Assembly: GCF_011742925.1 (NCBI RefSeq)
Contig: NZ_WAEL01000010.1
Span: 1-64,000, forward strand
Length of the DNA stretch: 64,000 nt
Origin: Fibrivirga algicola
GTDB lineage: Bacteria > Bacteroidota > Bacteroidia > Cytophagales > Spirosomataceae
Direction: 5' to 3'
This document shows, piece after piece, positions 45,071 through 53,283 of this stretch. Position 1 is the stretch's first letter, and each line of letters opens with the position of its first letter. The notes below the pieces were generated by a model, which did no database searches, was not told the DNA's origin, and worked only from the letters and a program-made list of their open reading frames with translations. The position numbers and the translations under genes were made by a program.

Positions 45071-46285
45071 ATGACGTTTTACTTCTCCGCTTATTCAACC
45101 CCCTTACTGTTTGGCTTTGTACAGGGATGGGTCTATGCTATTCTCTTGTGGATAAGGGGGTACCGTGAAGAACGGCTGTCAGATAAACTGCTTGGGGGCG
45201 TGTTGGTGGGCCTTTGCTTCGAGATTTGGGTGTATATGCTCGGGTTCGGTGGTATCGAAATCTTATGGCAGCAATTGGAGTTTTTTCCCCGTGATGTAGG
45301 CTACCTGCTGGGGCCGCTTATTTATTTCTACCTCAAAAGTCAGTTCGACGCCACCTTTCGATTTCGACTTCGTGATGGCTGGCATGCGTTGCCGTTTATC
45401 CTTCATTGGGTTTATCACGTCACTGTGTTTGCACAGGGGCCGGCTTTCGTACAACAGTGGGAAACGAACGTGCATAATCCGCTTCAACTGGGTAACATTG
45501 AATTCGTGGTATTGATTGTACAGCAATACGTGTATCTGTACTTATCGTTTCAATTATACCGGGGTTATCGGCGGTGGATCAAGCACCAGTTTTCTGAAAC
45601 CGACACCATCAGTTTTCGCTGGTATCGCAATTTCCTGGTTGCCCTGATTGTCACCGCTACGATCAGCCTGACTGTGACGCTGGTCGATATGTGGCTCGAT
45701 CTCTCCTTCTGGCAGGATTGGTGGGGAAACCTCGCCGGAGTTGTTTTGATCTATTATGTGAGCATCGAAGGCTATGCCCAAACACAACTGGCCCGGAAAT
45801 TAGTATTCAAACCTGAGCTGGCCGGTAGTGATCCCGTTATACCGGAGGGTAACGTGCCAGCGTTAATCGAAGGCAATGGTTCGGAATCCACCGGTCAGGC
45901 GAACGTACCTACACAATCCGCTGATCAGGCAAAAGTGCCCGCCATTCTGCCCGACTTGCCCGAACGGCTCTCAACCTTGCTGGACTTTATGAACAGCGAA
46001 AAGCCGTATCTGGAACCAGATCTGGCCTTGCCTGATCTGGCGCGGCGAATGCACACCAACCCGGTGTTACTCTCGCAGGTAATCAATGCGGGGGCGGGCA
46101 AAAATTTCAATGATTTTGTGAATGAGTACCGCGTTGATGAGTTCAAGCGGCAGGTACGTGACCCAGCCAATGCGCACCTGAGTTTCCTGGGCCTGGCCCT
46201 CGACTGTGGCTTCAACTCAAAAGCGACCTTCAACCGGGCGTTTAAAAAATTTACGGGTACGTCGCCAAAAGAGTTTACGGCCTAA
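45071..46285 (+). CDS. Membrane-anchored AraC-family regulator (7TM-HTH)
   Basis: The protein has 404 residues. The first ~240 contain seven hydrophobic helices with PLIYFYLKSQFD between helices 3 and 4, the pattern of Bacteroidota '7TM-AraC' proteins. A Pro/Gln-rich linker (~245-295) follows. The C-terminus (~300-404) is an AraC DNA-binding domain: two helix-turn-helix motifs with LALPDLARRMHTNPVLLSQVINAGAGKNFNDFVNEYRVDEFKRQ and FLGLALDCGFNSKATFNRAFKKFTGTSPKEF. It likely senses a signal at the membrane and regulates nearby genes, possibly the barrel/small-protein pair upstream. The first copy of the repeat element starts 36 bp after its stop. Confidence 0.85.
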   Translation: MTFYFSAYSTPLLFGFVQGWVYAILLWIRGYREERLSDKLLGGVLVGLCFEIWVYMLGFGGIEILWQQLEFFPRDVGYLLGPLIYFYLKSQFDATFRFRLRDGWHALPFILHWVYHVTVFAQGPAFVQQWETNVHNPLQLGNIEFVVLIVQQYVYLYLSFQLYRGYRRWIKHQFSETDTISFRWYRNFLVALIVTATISLTVTLVDMWLDLSFWQDWWGNLAGVVLIYYVSIEGYAQTQLARKLVFKPELAGSDPVIPEGNVPALIEGNGSESTGQANVPTQSADQAKVPAILPDLPERLSTLLDFMNSEKPYLEPDLALPDLARRMHTNPVLLSQVINAGAGKNFNDFVNEYRVDEFKRQVRDPANAHLSFLGLALDCGFNSKATFNRAFKKFTGTSPKEFTA

Positions 46286-46320
46286 CTAGGGCGATCCAGA
46301 CTGCCTGTCGAAATCAATAC

Positions 46321-46441
46321 AAAAAAAGCCCGTCGGCATGATGGCTGACGGGCTTTCTGTGATAGTTATGGGTAAAACCACGGAGAAAAGGAAAAGGTTT
46401 CGTGGTTTGAAAATAGCCGCATAGTTTTTCGGAAAATTTTT
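46321..46441 (-). repeat. Structured repeat element, copy A
   Basis: One of three copies. On the plus strand: A7, hairpin GCCCGTCGGC/GCTGACGGGC, the invariant box GATAGTTATGGGTAAAAC, a 45-nt variable part, then ATAGTTTTTCGGAAAATTTT. Read on the minus strand it ends in a GC stem followed by seven T, like an intrinsic terminator. The stem differs from copies B and C by a compensatory C-G to T-A change. Confidence 0.75.
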
Positions 46442-46544
46442 GTTTTTGCCTCTTTGTCGCCCCTAACCCTGCTGATAACCTTCGTAGGCTGGTTTGCATT
46501 GAGGAGTACTACAGCGCTATCTGGGCGCAGATTGGCAACAACGC
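46442..46544. other. Spacer between repeat copies A and B
   Basis: About 100 bp without a gene or a motif that I can recognise. Minus-strand frames run through it, but they depend on the flanking repeats and have no conserved start. Confidence 0.4.
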
Positions 46545-46660
46545 AAAAAAGCCTGTCGGCGGAGGCAGACAGGCTTTCTGTGATAGTTATGGGTAAAACG
46601 ATGGTAAAGGGCAAAAAGTTGCACTGTTTGAAAATTGTCGAATAATTTTTCGGAAAACTT
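46545..46660 (-). repeat. Structured repeat element, copy B
   Basis: Same order as copy A: A6, stem GCCTGTCGGC/GCAGACAGGC, box GATAGTTATGGGTAAAAC, variable part, ATAATTTTTCGGAAAACTTT. It lies directly after the DUF421 stop on the minus strand, so a DUF421 transcript would run through it and end at the stem plus T6. Confidence 0.75.
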
Positions 46661-46663
46661 TCA

Positions 46664-47374
46664 TCAGCCCTGCGCCTTGACCCATGCATGGTGTATACAG
46701 CCAGGGCAGGTAGTATCCTGATCGGGCTGCATGGACTGCGTGTGGCCACACTGTGCACAGGCATATGTGCCTGATGTAACAATGTGAGTGGTTTGAGCTT
46801 CCAGTGCCTTAGGCAAAATAGGAAGGCCCGGTTTTATCTGGTTGTCGGGTTGTTTGTAGATGCTCAACTGGCCGTTGGGCTCCAGAATCGCCACGCGCAC
46901 TTCACCAAGCTGTTCAATACCTGCCTGTCGTAGATCGACGAAGAGTTCATCTTTGCCCAGGTCTTCGTCGTTAAAGTTCTTCGTGAGGATACAACCGTCT
47001 TCGATCACATAAACGGGAACCCCCTCAATCTTATGGCGTATGGTTTCATTGCGATCACTAAGCCGAGTAATGAACTTATAACAGACCATAATCACAATGA
47101 AAACGACAATTACCGCGGCCAGCGGTACATCATCATAAAACATGGGGTCACCGGCCGCTGAACCAAGGCCGATCAGCAAGACTAATTCGTAGACGGACAG
47201 CTGTCGAACCTCGCGTTTCCCGGAGACAGTCAGGGCCGTCAGGATAATAACGAACATGAAAAAGCTGCGAAAGGCCACTTCGCCCAGGTACGTTATCGGG
47301 TAATCGTGCAGCCAAATGCGCTGCCAGTCGAACGGCGAAACAGGTTCTTTCATTAAATCATGTAGTGAACTCAA
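46664..47374 (-). CDS. DUF421 (YetF-like) membrane protein with C-terminal zinc ribbon
   Basis: The protein has 236 residues. The DUF421 core has three N-terminal helices (FRSFFMFVIILTALTVSGKREVRQLSVYELVLLIGLGSAAGD, then a DVPLAAVIVVFIVIMVCYKF helix) and a cytoplasmic alpha/beta domain (IEGVPVYVIEDGCIL ... DLRQAGIEQLGEVRVAILEPNGQLSIYK). The last ~35 residues are extra: YACAQCGHTQ...TTCPGCIHHAW, a four-cysteine CxxC-CxxC zinc ribbon, which I do not know from ordinary DUF421 proteins. Start MSSLHDLM at 47374. It is bracketed by copies B and C of the repeat element. Function of DUF421 is unclear; YetF-type proteins are linked to envelope or spore processes. Confidence 0.85.
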   Translation of the reverse strand: MSSLHDLMKEPVSPFDWQRIWLHDYPITYLGEVAFRSFFMFVIILTALTVSGKREVRQLSVYELVLLIGLGSAAGDPMFYDDVPLAAVIVVFIVIMVCYKFITRLSDRNETIRHKIEGVPVYVIEDGCILTKNFNDEDLGKDELFVDLRQAGIEQLGEVRVAILEPNGQLSIYKQPDNQIKPGLPILPKALEAQTTHIVTSGTYACAQCGHTQSMQPDQDTTCPGCIHHAWVKAQG

Positions 47375-47500
47375 TGATAACTAGTTCAATCGTGATCCAG
47401 CCTGTTGTAACTTATTCTACGAGCTGACCAGGGCACTGTGAGTTCACACCAGGCAAAGTTGTCCGTAGACGGCAGTATGCTGGCTGATGAATAGACAAAT

Positions 47501-47620
47501 AAAAAAAGCCTGTCGGCGGCGGGCAGACAGGCTTTATGCGATAGTTATGGGTAAAACCAGTAAAGCAGCCAAAAGGTTTCAGGGTATACACATAGTCCGA
47601 TAATTTTTCGGAAAATTTTA
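47501..47620 (-). repeat. Structured repeat element, copy C
   Basis: A7, stem GCCTGTCGGC/GCAGACAGGC, then GATAGTTATGGGTAAAAC, a variable part, and ATAATTTTTCGGAAAATTTT. It lies 127-246 bp upstream of the DUF421 start. As in copy A, AAACC after the box can pair with GGTTT 16 nt later. Confidence 0.75.
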
Positions 47621-48186
47621 GTTCATATGGCTAATTGGTATGATGTAGTTCCGCAGGTTGTTGGTACTAATGCCGTCATAGAACGAATTTAACTTCATCG
47701 TTGTGGTCGAAATCACACTTTGATGGCCGAAAGAAACTCAGCAAAGTAGCGCACAGGGGCGCCGTTATTTCTAAAATTATACAGGCCACCCTTACCAGTA
47801 GTTTGACAGGAGGTGAACTGGCTAAACCACCGATATCAGTGAGAAAGTGTACCTTCTGAAAGGCTCAGCGGAGTCGACCCATCGGCTTGAGAGTCGCTTC
47901 GTCAGACTAAATTCTTCCTGAAAGCGACGATGACAACGCCACAGAGTGGGAGTTTTAAAAGCCTGAACTAACCCCTGTAGAGTGCTGGATCTGCACGCCA
48001 ACGTGCGCTCCTGTGTTTCCTACGCGTTGTATGTAGCTACCAAGACAGCCTTGCCCTATAGTAAGTGATGAGCGTTGGTTTTCAACTCATTAAAACTGAA
48101 TATCTCGTTTACGTCAATGGAGTCGCTGTATACTCATCGGGTCAGAAAGCGTAAAAAAAGTAAGGACTAGCTGGTTGTTCAGAATC

Positions 48187-48210
48187 GGCCGGGTGTTAGT
48201 TTGCCCGGCC
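48187..48210 (+). promoter_or_regulatory. GC-rich hairpin in the leader of the next gene
   Basis: GGCCGGG (48187-48193) and CCCGGCC (48204-48210) pair around TGTTAGTTTG, ending 13 nt before the ATG at 48224. It could mask the ribosome-binding region or be a terminator remnant. Confidence 0.45.
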
Positions 48211-48223
48211 AATTTCTCTATAT

Positions 48224-50518
48224 ATGATCACACCGCTACCCGTCACTCAGGAACGACAGTCAATCTCTGTACCTGGTCTTCTGTTTCTGTTCTTTGTCTC
48301 GGGCTTTGCCGCGCTGCTATATCAGATTATCTGGCAGCGGTTACTGGTTTTCTACACGGGTTCAGACACGGTCAGCGTCAGCCTGATTGTCACTGCCTTT
48401 ATGACGGGCCTGGGGGTGGGGTATCTGGTGGGTGGCCGTCTGGCCGACCGGTCGACGGCCCGGCAGAATCTTCGCTACTTTATTGGGGCCGAAGTGGGTA
48501 TCCTGCTCTTTGCGCTCTGCAGTAAGTTTATACTCTACGATCTGCTCTACGCGTCGGCACCTTCGCTGGGTAACGTACCTGTACTGCTCTACACAGTGGT
48601 TGTTGGCGTACTTATTCTGCCCACGTTTCTAATGGGCGTGTCGTTGCCGGTGTTGTCGCGGGCGTTTCGGTTTGGCAATGTGGGGCAGCAGGCCCGCTAC
48701 ATTAGCTTACTGTACTTTGTGAATACACTGGGGGCGGCATTCGGGGCGCTGGTCACCGGTTTTGTTTTTGTTCGGCAACTGGGCTACGACCAGTCGCTTT
48801 GGGTAGGGGCGGCCTGTAATGGGCTATGCGTGGTGTCGGCGCTGCTGCTGTCCGGGCGGCAACCAAGTGAAGTCGCCAGCGAAAAGCGCTCCGAACAGGT
48901 TGCTACTCCGTTTACGTTTACACCGGCACTGACCGCCTGGTCAGTGCACTATGCCCTGTCTGGTTTTGCGGCCCTTTCGCTCGAACTGATCTGGTTTCGC
49001 ATTCTGGAAACGCTGATCAAATCAGTGTCGCTCACGTTTGCTGTGCTGCTGGCCATTTACCTGGGGTCAATGGCCATAGGTACGGCTGCAGGTACGTATC
49101 TATGCCGGTCGGCAGCCCAACGTACCGCTGCCTGGCGCGAGCGGGCGTTTCTGCTGGCGCAGGTGACCCTCTACGCCTACACGGCGGTGTCGATGGCCGT
49201 GTTTATCAACGTCATTGACCGACTGCCGGCCCTTCGGTTTCTGTGGGACTATTTTGGTAGTTACGAGCCTACCATCGGCTGGCAGATCAGCGTATACATC
49301 TACGGGGCTGTTCCATTGTTTCTGCTGTTTGTTCCTACGTTTCTAATGGGTCTCAGCTTTTCCCTGTCGCAATCGCTTGTTCAAACAACCTACAGTGAGG
49401 TAGGTCGTCGGGTAGGCTGGTTGCAGTTCATCAATATTATCGGGTCGGCGGTTGGGGCCTGGGCTACCACCTGGGTTGGTTTTCCGAGCCTGGGTACGGC
49501 TGTGCTGCTCAAAATCATTGCGTTGTTTAGCCTGCTGTACTTGTTACTGTTGCTTGTGCGTCGCTACTGGGCCATGATGCCCACTGTGCTGGCAGCGGGC
49601 GCATTAGTCGGCGTGCTGATGCTGATACCGGGTAATGATCGGTTCTGGCAGGTGATCAATGGGGTATCGTCGGCCGGTCAGTTTCTGTACCACGAAAATG
49701 AGTCGGCGGTTTCTGTGATTAAGCTGGCACCCGACCAAAAAAGCGGTATTGTGTTCGTCAATGGGCTGGGGCAAAGTGGCATGCCCTACCTGCACGATGA
49801 AGTGCATACGTTGCTGGGGGCGTTGCCGGTACTGATTCACCCCAACCCCCGGCGGGTAGCCGTCATTGGTCTGGGATCGGCCGGAACAGTTAATGGCATT
49901 GCCGGTCGTGCCGAAACCAAACGAATCGACTGCTTCGAGATTGCCAGTAATCAAGCACTGGTGTTGGCGAAATATGCTACCCGGGCAGGCGACACGGCCG
50001 TTTGGTCGGTCCTCGGCGATCCGCGTCTGCACCTGATTTTCCGGGATGGCCGGTACGCCATTCGCAACCAAGCGGTTCAGTACGATGTAATCGAGGCCGA
50101 TGCCCTGCGTCCCTCGTCCGCTTTTTCAGGAAATATCTATTCGAAAGAATATTTCGAGCTGTTACGATCGCGGCTGGCGCCGCAGGGACTGGCTGTTACC
50201 TGGTGCCCTACCGTTCGGGTGCTTAACACATTTCGTCTGGTTTTTCCGTACGTAGCCTACTGCGATAAGCTCATGCTGATTGGTAGTAATCAGCCAATTA
50301 GCCTCAACTGGCCGCAGATCGATCAGCGGGCTGCCAGTGCCTTCAGCCAACACCATTACGGGCGGTCGGGTATTGCCGTTGAGGCTCTGCTGGCGAAGTA
50401 CAAACCCACCCTGAAGTTACTTCCCCGCCTGACGGAGATGCCTAAAGAGATCAACACCGATCTATTCCCGAAAGACGAATACAGCCTCCGCGGACGGGAT
50501 AAACTAGCCTTTGATTAA
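48224..50518 (+). CDS. Membrane protein with spermidine-synthase-like domain
   Basis: The protein has 764 residues. About 14 hydrophobic segments form an MFS-like membrane part with two similar halves: GFAALLYQIIWQRLLVFYTGSDTVSVSLIVTAFMTGLGVGYLVGGRLAD, then SGFAALSLELIWFRILETLIKSVSLTFAVLLAIYLGSMAIGT. FLMGVSLPVLSRAF and FLMGLSFSLSQSLV are repeated loops. The last ~250 residues resemble the polyamine synthase fold (NESAVSVIKL, VNGLGQSGMPYLHDEVHTLLGALPVLIHPNPRRVAVIGLGSAGTVNG, YDVIEADALRPSS). Such fused proteins are common but uncharacterised; aminopropyl transfer is not shown, and the catalytic Asp of true enzymes is not obvious. Confidence 0.83.
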   Translation: MITPLPVTQERQSISVPGLLFLFFVSGFAALLYQIIWQRLLVFYTGSDTVSVSLIVTAFMTGLGVGYLVGGRLADRSTARQNLRYFIGAEVGILLFALCSKFILYDLLYASAPSLGNVPVLLYTVVVGVLILPTFLMGVSLPVLSRAFRFGNVGQQARYISLLYFVNTLGAAFGALVTGFVFVRQLGYDQSLWVGAACNGLCVVSALLLSGRQPSEVASEKRSEQVATPFTFTPALTAWSVHYALSGFAALSLELIWFRILETLIKSVSLTFAVLLAIYLGSMAIGTAAGTYLCRSAAQRTAAWRERAFLLAQVTLYAYTAVSMAVFINVIDRLPALRFLWDYFGSYEPTIGWQISVYIYGAVPLFLLFVPTFLMGLSFSLSQSLVQTTYSEVGRRVGWLQFINIIGSAVGAWATTWVGFPSLGTAVLLKIIALFSLLYLLLLLVRRYWAMMPTVLAAGALVGVLMLIPGNDRFWQVINGVSSAGQFLYHENESAVSVIKLAPDQKSGIVFVNGLGQSGMPYLHDEVHTLLGALPVLIHPNPRRVAVIGLGSAGTVNGIAGRAETKRIDCFEIASNQALVLAKYATRAGDTAVWSVLGDPRLHLIFRDGRYAIRNQAVQYDVIEADALRPSSAFSGNIYSKEYFELLRSRLAPQGLAVTWCPTVRVLNTFRLVFPYVAYCDKLMLIGSNQPISLNWPQIDQRAASAFSQHHYGRSGIAVEALLAKYKPTLKLLPRLTEMPKEINTDLFPKDEYSLRGRDKLAFD

Positions 50519-50568
50519 CTGTATTTTATCGCTAATTAAGGCTTTAAACGCGGTTTTGGCTCATTTTT

Positions 50569-51204
50569 GTGTATATTGGCTCAGTGAAACCCTTCATCTT
50601 CACGCGCATCCAATATACCTCCGGCGACTGGGACACTGACCAGCGGATGCCCGCCAACATACTGCACTCGCTCATTGAGTACACAACCATTCCGGTTGAG
50701 GAGAAAGAGCGCGTTGTGCAACTCAACAGCAACGATTTGTTCCGAAGTCCGTTCTGCTACCTCAGCGGCCACAAACTGGTTGAGTTTTCGGCAGCCGAGC
50801 GCGACCATTTCAAGCGCTACGTACAGAATGGCGGCTTTGTGTTCGTCGACGACTGTAACCATGACATTGACGGGTTATTTGCCAAGTCGTTTGAGCAGGA
50901 AATGGCCCGCACGTTTGGGCCCAAGGCGTTGCAAAAGATTCCGAATAATCACCCCCTGTATAAAGCGTTTTTCTGGTTTCCCGATGGCCCGCCCACCACG
51001 TCGTTTGAGCTCAACGGCTGGGGCGACGATCTGGTGCACGACTACCTGAAGGCCATCATGGTCAACGGGCGCATTGGGGTGCTGTACAGTAATAAAGACT
51101 ATGGCTGCGAGTGGGACTATGATTTCCGCAACAAGCGGTTCCTGGCCGAAGACAACACCAAGTTCGGAGTCAATATTGTGGTTCACGCACTTACCGGCAT
51201 ATGA
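50569..51204 (+). CDS. DUF4159 protein
   Basis: The protein has 211 residues. It starts with GTG 50569, or more likely GTG 50584 (MKPFIFTRIQYTSGDWDTD), as there is no ATG. The DUF4159 pattern is visible: FTRIQYTSGDWDTD, FCYLSGHKLVEFSAAERDHFKRYVQNGGFVFVDDCNHD, then HPLYKAFFWFPDG, IGVLYSNKDYGCEWDY and KFGVNIVVHALTGI. It resembles a glutamine-amidotransferase-like fold often linked to MoxR/DUF58/BatA clusters. There is no signal peptide. It heads the six-gene cluster that continues to 58712; a 173-bp gap with a stem-loop separates it from moxR. Confidence 0.83.
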   Translation: MYIGSVKPFIFTRIQYTSGDWDTDQRMPANILHSLIEYTTIPVEEKERVVQLNSNDLFRSPFCYLSGHKLVEFSAAERDHFKRYVQNGGFVFVDDCNHDIDGLFAKSFEQEMARTFGPKALQKIPNNHPLYKAFFWFPDGPPTTSFELNGWGDDLVHDYLKAIMVNGRIGVLYSNKDYGCEWDYDFRNKRFLAEDNTKFGVNIVVHALTGI

Positions 51205-51237
51205 GTTCAGGGGGAAAAAGAATTGTGACACAGAGCT

Positions 51238-51317
51238 GCCGGGAGATCCACACAGGTACACAGAAATCTATTCATAAGCGTGAAATAAGCTCCGTGTACC
51301 TCTATAAATCTCCCGGC
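51238..51317. repeat. Inverted repeat between DUF4159 and moxR genes
   Basis: GCCGGGAGATCCACACAGGT and its continuation (51238-51263) pair imperfectly with 51290-51317 (ending AATCTCCCGGC). The arm is related to the 32590 repeat. A further GCCGGACCGGC palindrome follows at about 51320-51330. Confidence 0.55.
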
Positions 51318-51377
51318 ACGCCGGACCGGCGTAACTCCGTGCTATAGCGCCTTATTTTCTTCGTCAGACTACAACCC

Positions 51378-52346
51378 ATGAATACAGAACACTACAAATC
51401 ACTGGTTGCCAAGCTACCCCTGCTGAAAGCGGAAATTGGTAAAGTTATCATTGGTCAAGAAGAAGCCATCGACGAAGTGTTGATCACGCTGTTGGCTGGC
51501 GGACACTGCCTGCTGGAAGGTGTTCCGGGTCTGGCTAAAACGCTGCTGGTGAGTACGCTGGCTAAAACGCTGAGCATGTCGTTCAAACGAGTTCAGTTTA
51601 CGCCCGACCTTATGCCCGGCGACATTGTGGGTACTGAAGTACTGGAAGAAGACCACAACACCGGCAAGAAGTTTTTCCAGTTCAACAAGGGACCCATTTT
51701 CGCCAACATGGTGCTGGCCGACGAGATTAACCGGACACCGCCCAAAACGCAGGCGGCGCTGCTCGAGGCCATGCAGGAATACAAGGTCACCTACGCCGGT
51801 ACCGACTACCCGCTGCCGAAGCCGTTTATGATCATTGCCACGCAAAACCCGATTGAGCAGGCAGGTACATACCCACTTCCCGAAGCACAACTCGACCGGT
51901 TTCTGCTGTATATCCGCCTCGGTTACCCCTCAGAGCAGGAAGAGCTGGCCGTACTCCGCGCTACCACCGGCACCGATCGCCCCACGCTGTCGACTATCCT
52001 GACTGATGCTGACGTAACGGAACTGCAAACATTGACCCGTCAGGTATTTATCTCCGACGAACTGCTGGCCTATGTAAACAAGGTGGTGCGCAGCAGCCGC
52101 CCCGCCGACAGCCCGGTGTCGTTTGTAAAGCAGTGGTGCGACTGGGGTGCCGGTCCGCGTGCGGGTCAGGCCCTGATCCTGTGCGCCAAAGCCCGCGCTG
52201 TGCTGAATGGTCGTTTCTCGGTTATTCCCGAAGACATTGCCACGCTGGCTTTTCCCGTGCTTCGTCACCGCATCGCCCTGAATTTCCGGGCCGATTCGGA
52301 AGGGATCACCAGCGACAAGGTTATTGAAGCGATTGTGAAGGGATAG
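51378..52346 (+). CDS. MoxR-type AAA ATPase
   Basis: The protein has 322 residues. The AAA+ core shows the Walker A GVPGLAKT at about residues 47-54, the FKRVQFTPDLMPGDIVGTEVLEE strand typical of MoxR, the Walker B MVLADEINRTPPKTQAALLEAMQE (~113-136), sensor-type MIIATQNPIEQAGTYPLPEAQLDRF, and the C-terminal lid. MoxR ATPases are chaperone-like partners of vWA/DUF58 proteins in complex assembly or envelope stress. It lies 62 bp ahead of the DUF58 gene, in the classic MoxR-DUF58 order, and is cytoplasmic. Confidence 0.93.
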   Translation: MNTEHYKSLVAKLPLLKAEIGKVIIGQEEAIDEVLITLLAGGHCLLEGVPGLAKTLLVSTLAKTLSMSFKRVQFTPDLMPGDIVGTEVLEEDHNTGKKFFQFNKGPIFANMVLADEINRTPPKTQAALLEAMQEYKVTYAGTDYPLPKPFMIIATQNPIEQAGTYPLPEAQLDRFLLYIRLGYPSEQEELAVLRATTGTDRPTLSTILTDADVTELQTLTRQVFISDELLAYVNKVVRSSRPADSPVSFVKQWCDWGAGPRAGQALILCAKARAVLNGRFSVIPEDIATLAFPVLRHRIALNFRADSEGITSDKVIEAIVKG

Positions 52347-52408
52347 TACGCTACTCATGCACTCGCCTGGGTAGGTTGTCGTCTGCGTTTGTTCATTACT
52401 CTTAGAAA

Positions 52409-53257
52409 ATGACCGCTTTAGAACTCGTTAAACTCAACAATCTTCCGTTGGTGGGAAAACTCGTCAGCGACGAAATGACGCTGGGGCTGCACCAGAGCCG
52501 CCGGTCGGGGGTGGGGGTGGAGTTTGCGCAGTACCGCGACTACCGGGCCGGCGATGATCCAAAACGGATTGACTGGAAACGGTTCGCCCAAACAGATAAA
52601 CACCTGGTGCGCGAGTCGGAAACCGAAAGCAGCCACCAGGTACGGCTACTGCTCGACCTGTCGGGGTCGATGAACTACACCGAAGGTGGGGTGAGTCGGC
52701 TGGAATACGCCAAAGTCTTGCTGGCCTCGCTGGCGTACATTGCCAATCGGCAGGGCGACCAGTTGAGCCTCTACGGCTTGCAGCATGGAACCATCGACGC
52801 ACTCGTGCCGCCGGGTAAACAGGCATTTCAGAAAGTGCTGGGTACGTTGGCAGGCGCAAAAGCCGCTGGTGGCTGGGCAGATACCGTACCTGAATTACCG
52901 GGGCAGCGACGCAACCAAACTGAACTACTGGTGCTGGTATCGGACCTGCTGCAACTCAATGACGAATGGCTCACCCTACTTCGAACGGCAGCGACACCGC
53001 GCCGCGAGGTATTGCTGATTCAGGTGCTGGGGCAGCAGGAGGTCGACTTCAATCTGAGTGGCTTTTACCAGTTTCAGGATCTGGAAACGGGCCAGACTGT
53101 TGAGGTGCAGTCTGAAGCGGTGCAGGCGCAGGTTCGGGCGGCGGCAACGGCCTATTTTCAAACGCTGAATGAACAGCTGCACTTGCCCTATCTGAGTCGG
53201 GTACGTGCCTTACTGACCGACCCCCCCGCGTTGGTATTGAGGGAATTATTGAGCTAA
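52409..53257 (+). CDS. DUF58 protein with vWA-like domain
   Basis: The protein has 282 residues. The N-terminal part has the DUF58 hallmark GLHQSRRSGVGVEFAQYRDYRAGDDPKRIDWKRFAQTDKHLVRESETES (~28-77). A vWA-type domain then begins with LLLDLSGSM (DLSGS, MIDAS metal site, about 83-88) and continues through LSLYGLQ and LLVLVSDLLQ. It probably interacts with the preceding MoxR ATPase and metal-dependent ligands. It is cytoplasmic, with no membrane helix. The next gene starts 26 bp later, so the genes are likely co-transcribed. Confidence 0.9.
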   Translation: MTALELVKLNNLPLVGKLVSDEMTLGLHQSRRSGVGVEFAQYRDYRAGDDPKRIDWKRFAQTDKHLVRESETESSHQVRLLLDLSGSMNYTEGGVSRLEYAKVLLASLAYIANRQGDQLSLYGLQHGTIDALVPPGKQAFQKVLGTLAGAKAAGGWADTVPELPGQRRNQTELLVLVSDLLQLNDEWLTLLRTAATPRREVLLIQVLGQQEVDFNLSGFYQFQDLETGQTVEVQSEAVQAQVRAAATAYFQTLNEQLHLPYLSRVRALLTDPPALVLRELLS

Positions 53258-53283
53258 CCGGGTAAAACGCTGTTTAACACATT

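Larger units (their letters stand above)
47375..48223. other. 850-bp gap before the spermidine-synthase-like gene
   Basis: Apart from repeat copy C (47501-47620) and a leader hairpin (48187-48210), I see no intact gene. A minus-strand open stretch of about 55 codons near 47815-47985 (protein-like LVQAFKTPTLWRCHRRF) has no start codon and may be a remnant or chance. Confidence 0.4.

Noticed and set aside
46314-46782. Minus-strand frames through the repeat copies that encode a similar peptide (KFSEKL, 15 residues, FTHNY, KPV)
   Set aside because: All three copies keep this frame, but copy B is preceded directly by stop codons and has no start, and copy C likewise. The similarity is explained by DNA-level conservation without length changes.
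47815-47985. Possible gene on the minus strand in the 850-bp gap
   Set aside because: About 55 codons are open but there is no start codon and no recognised motif; too weak to list as a gene.
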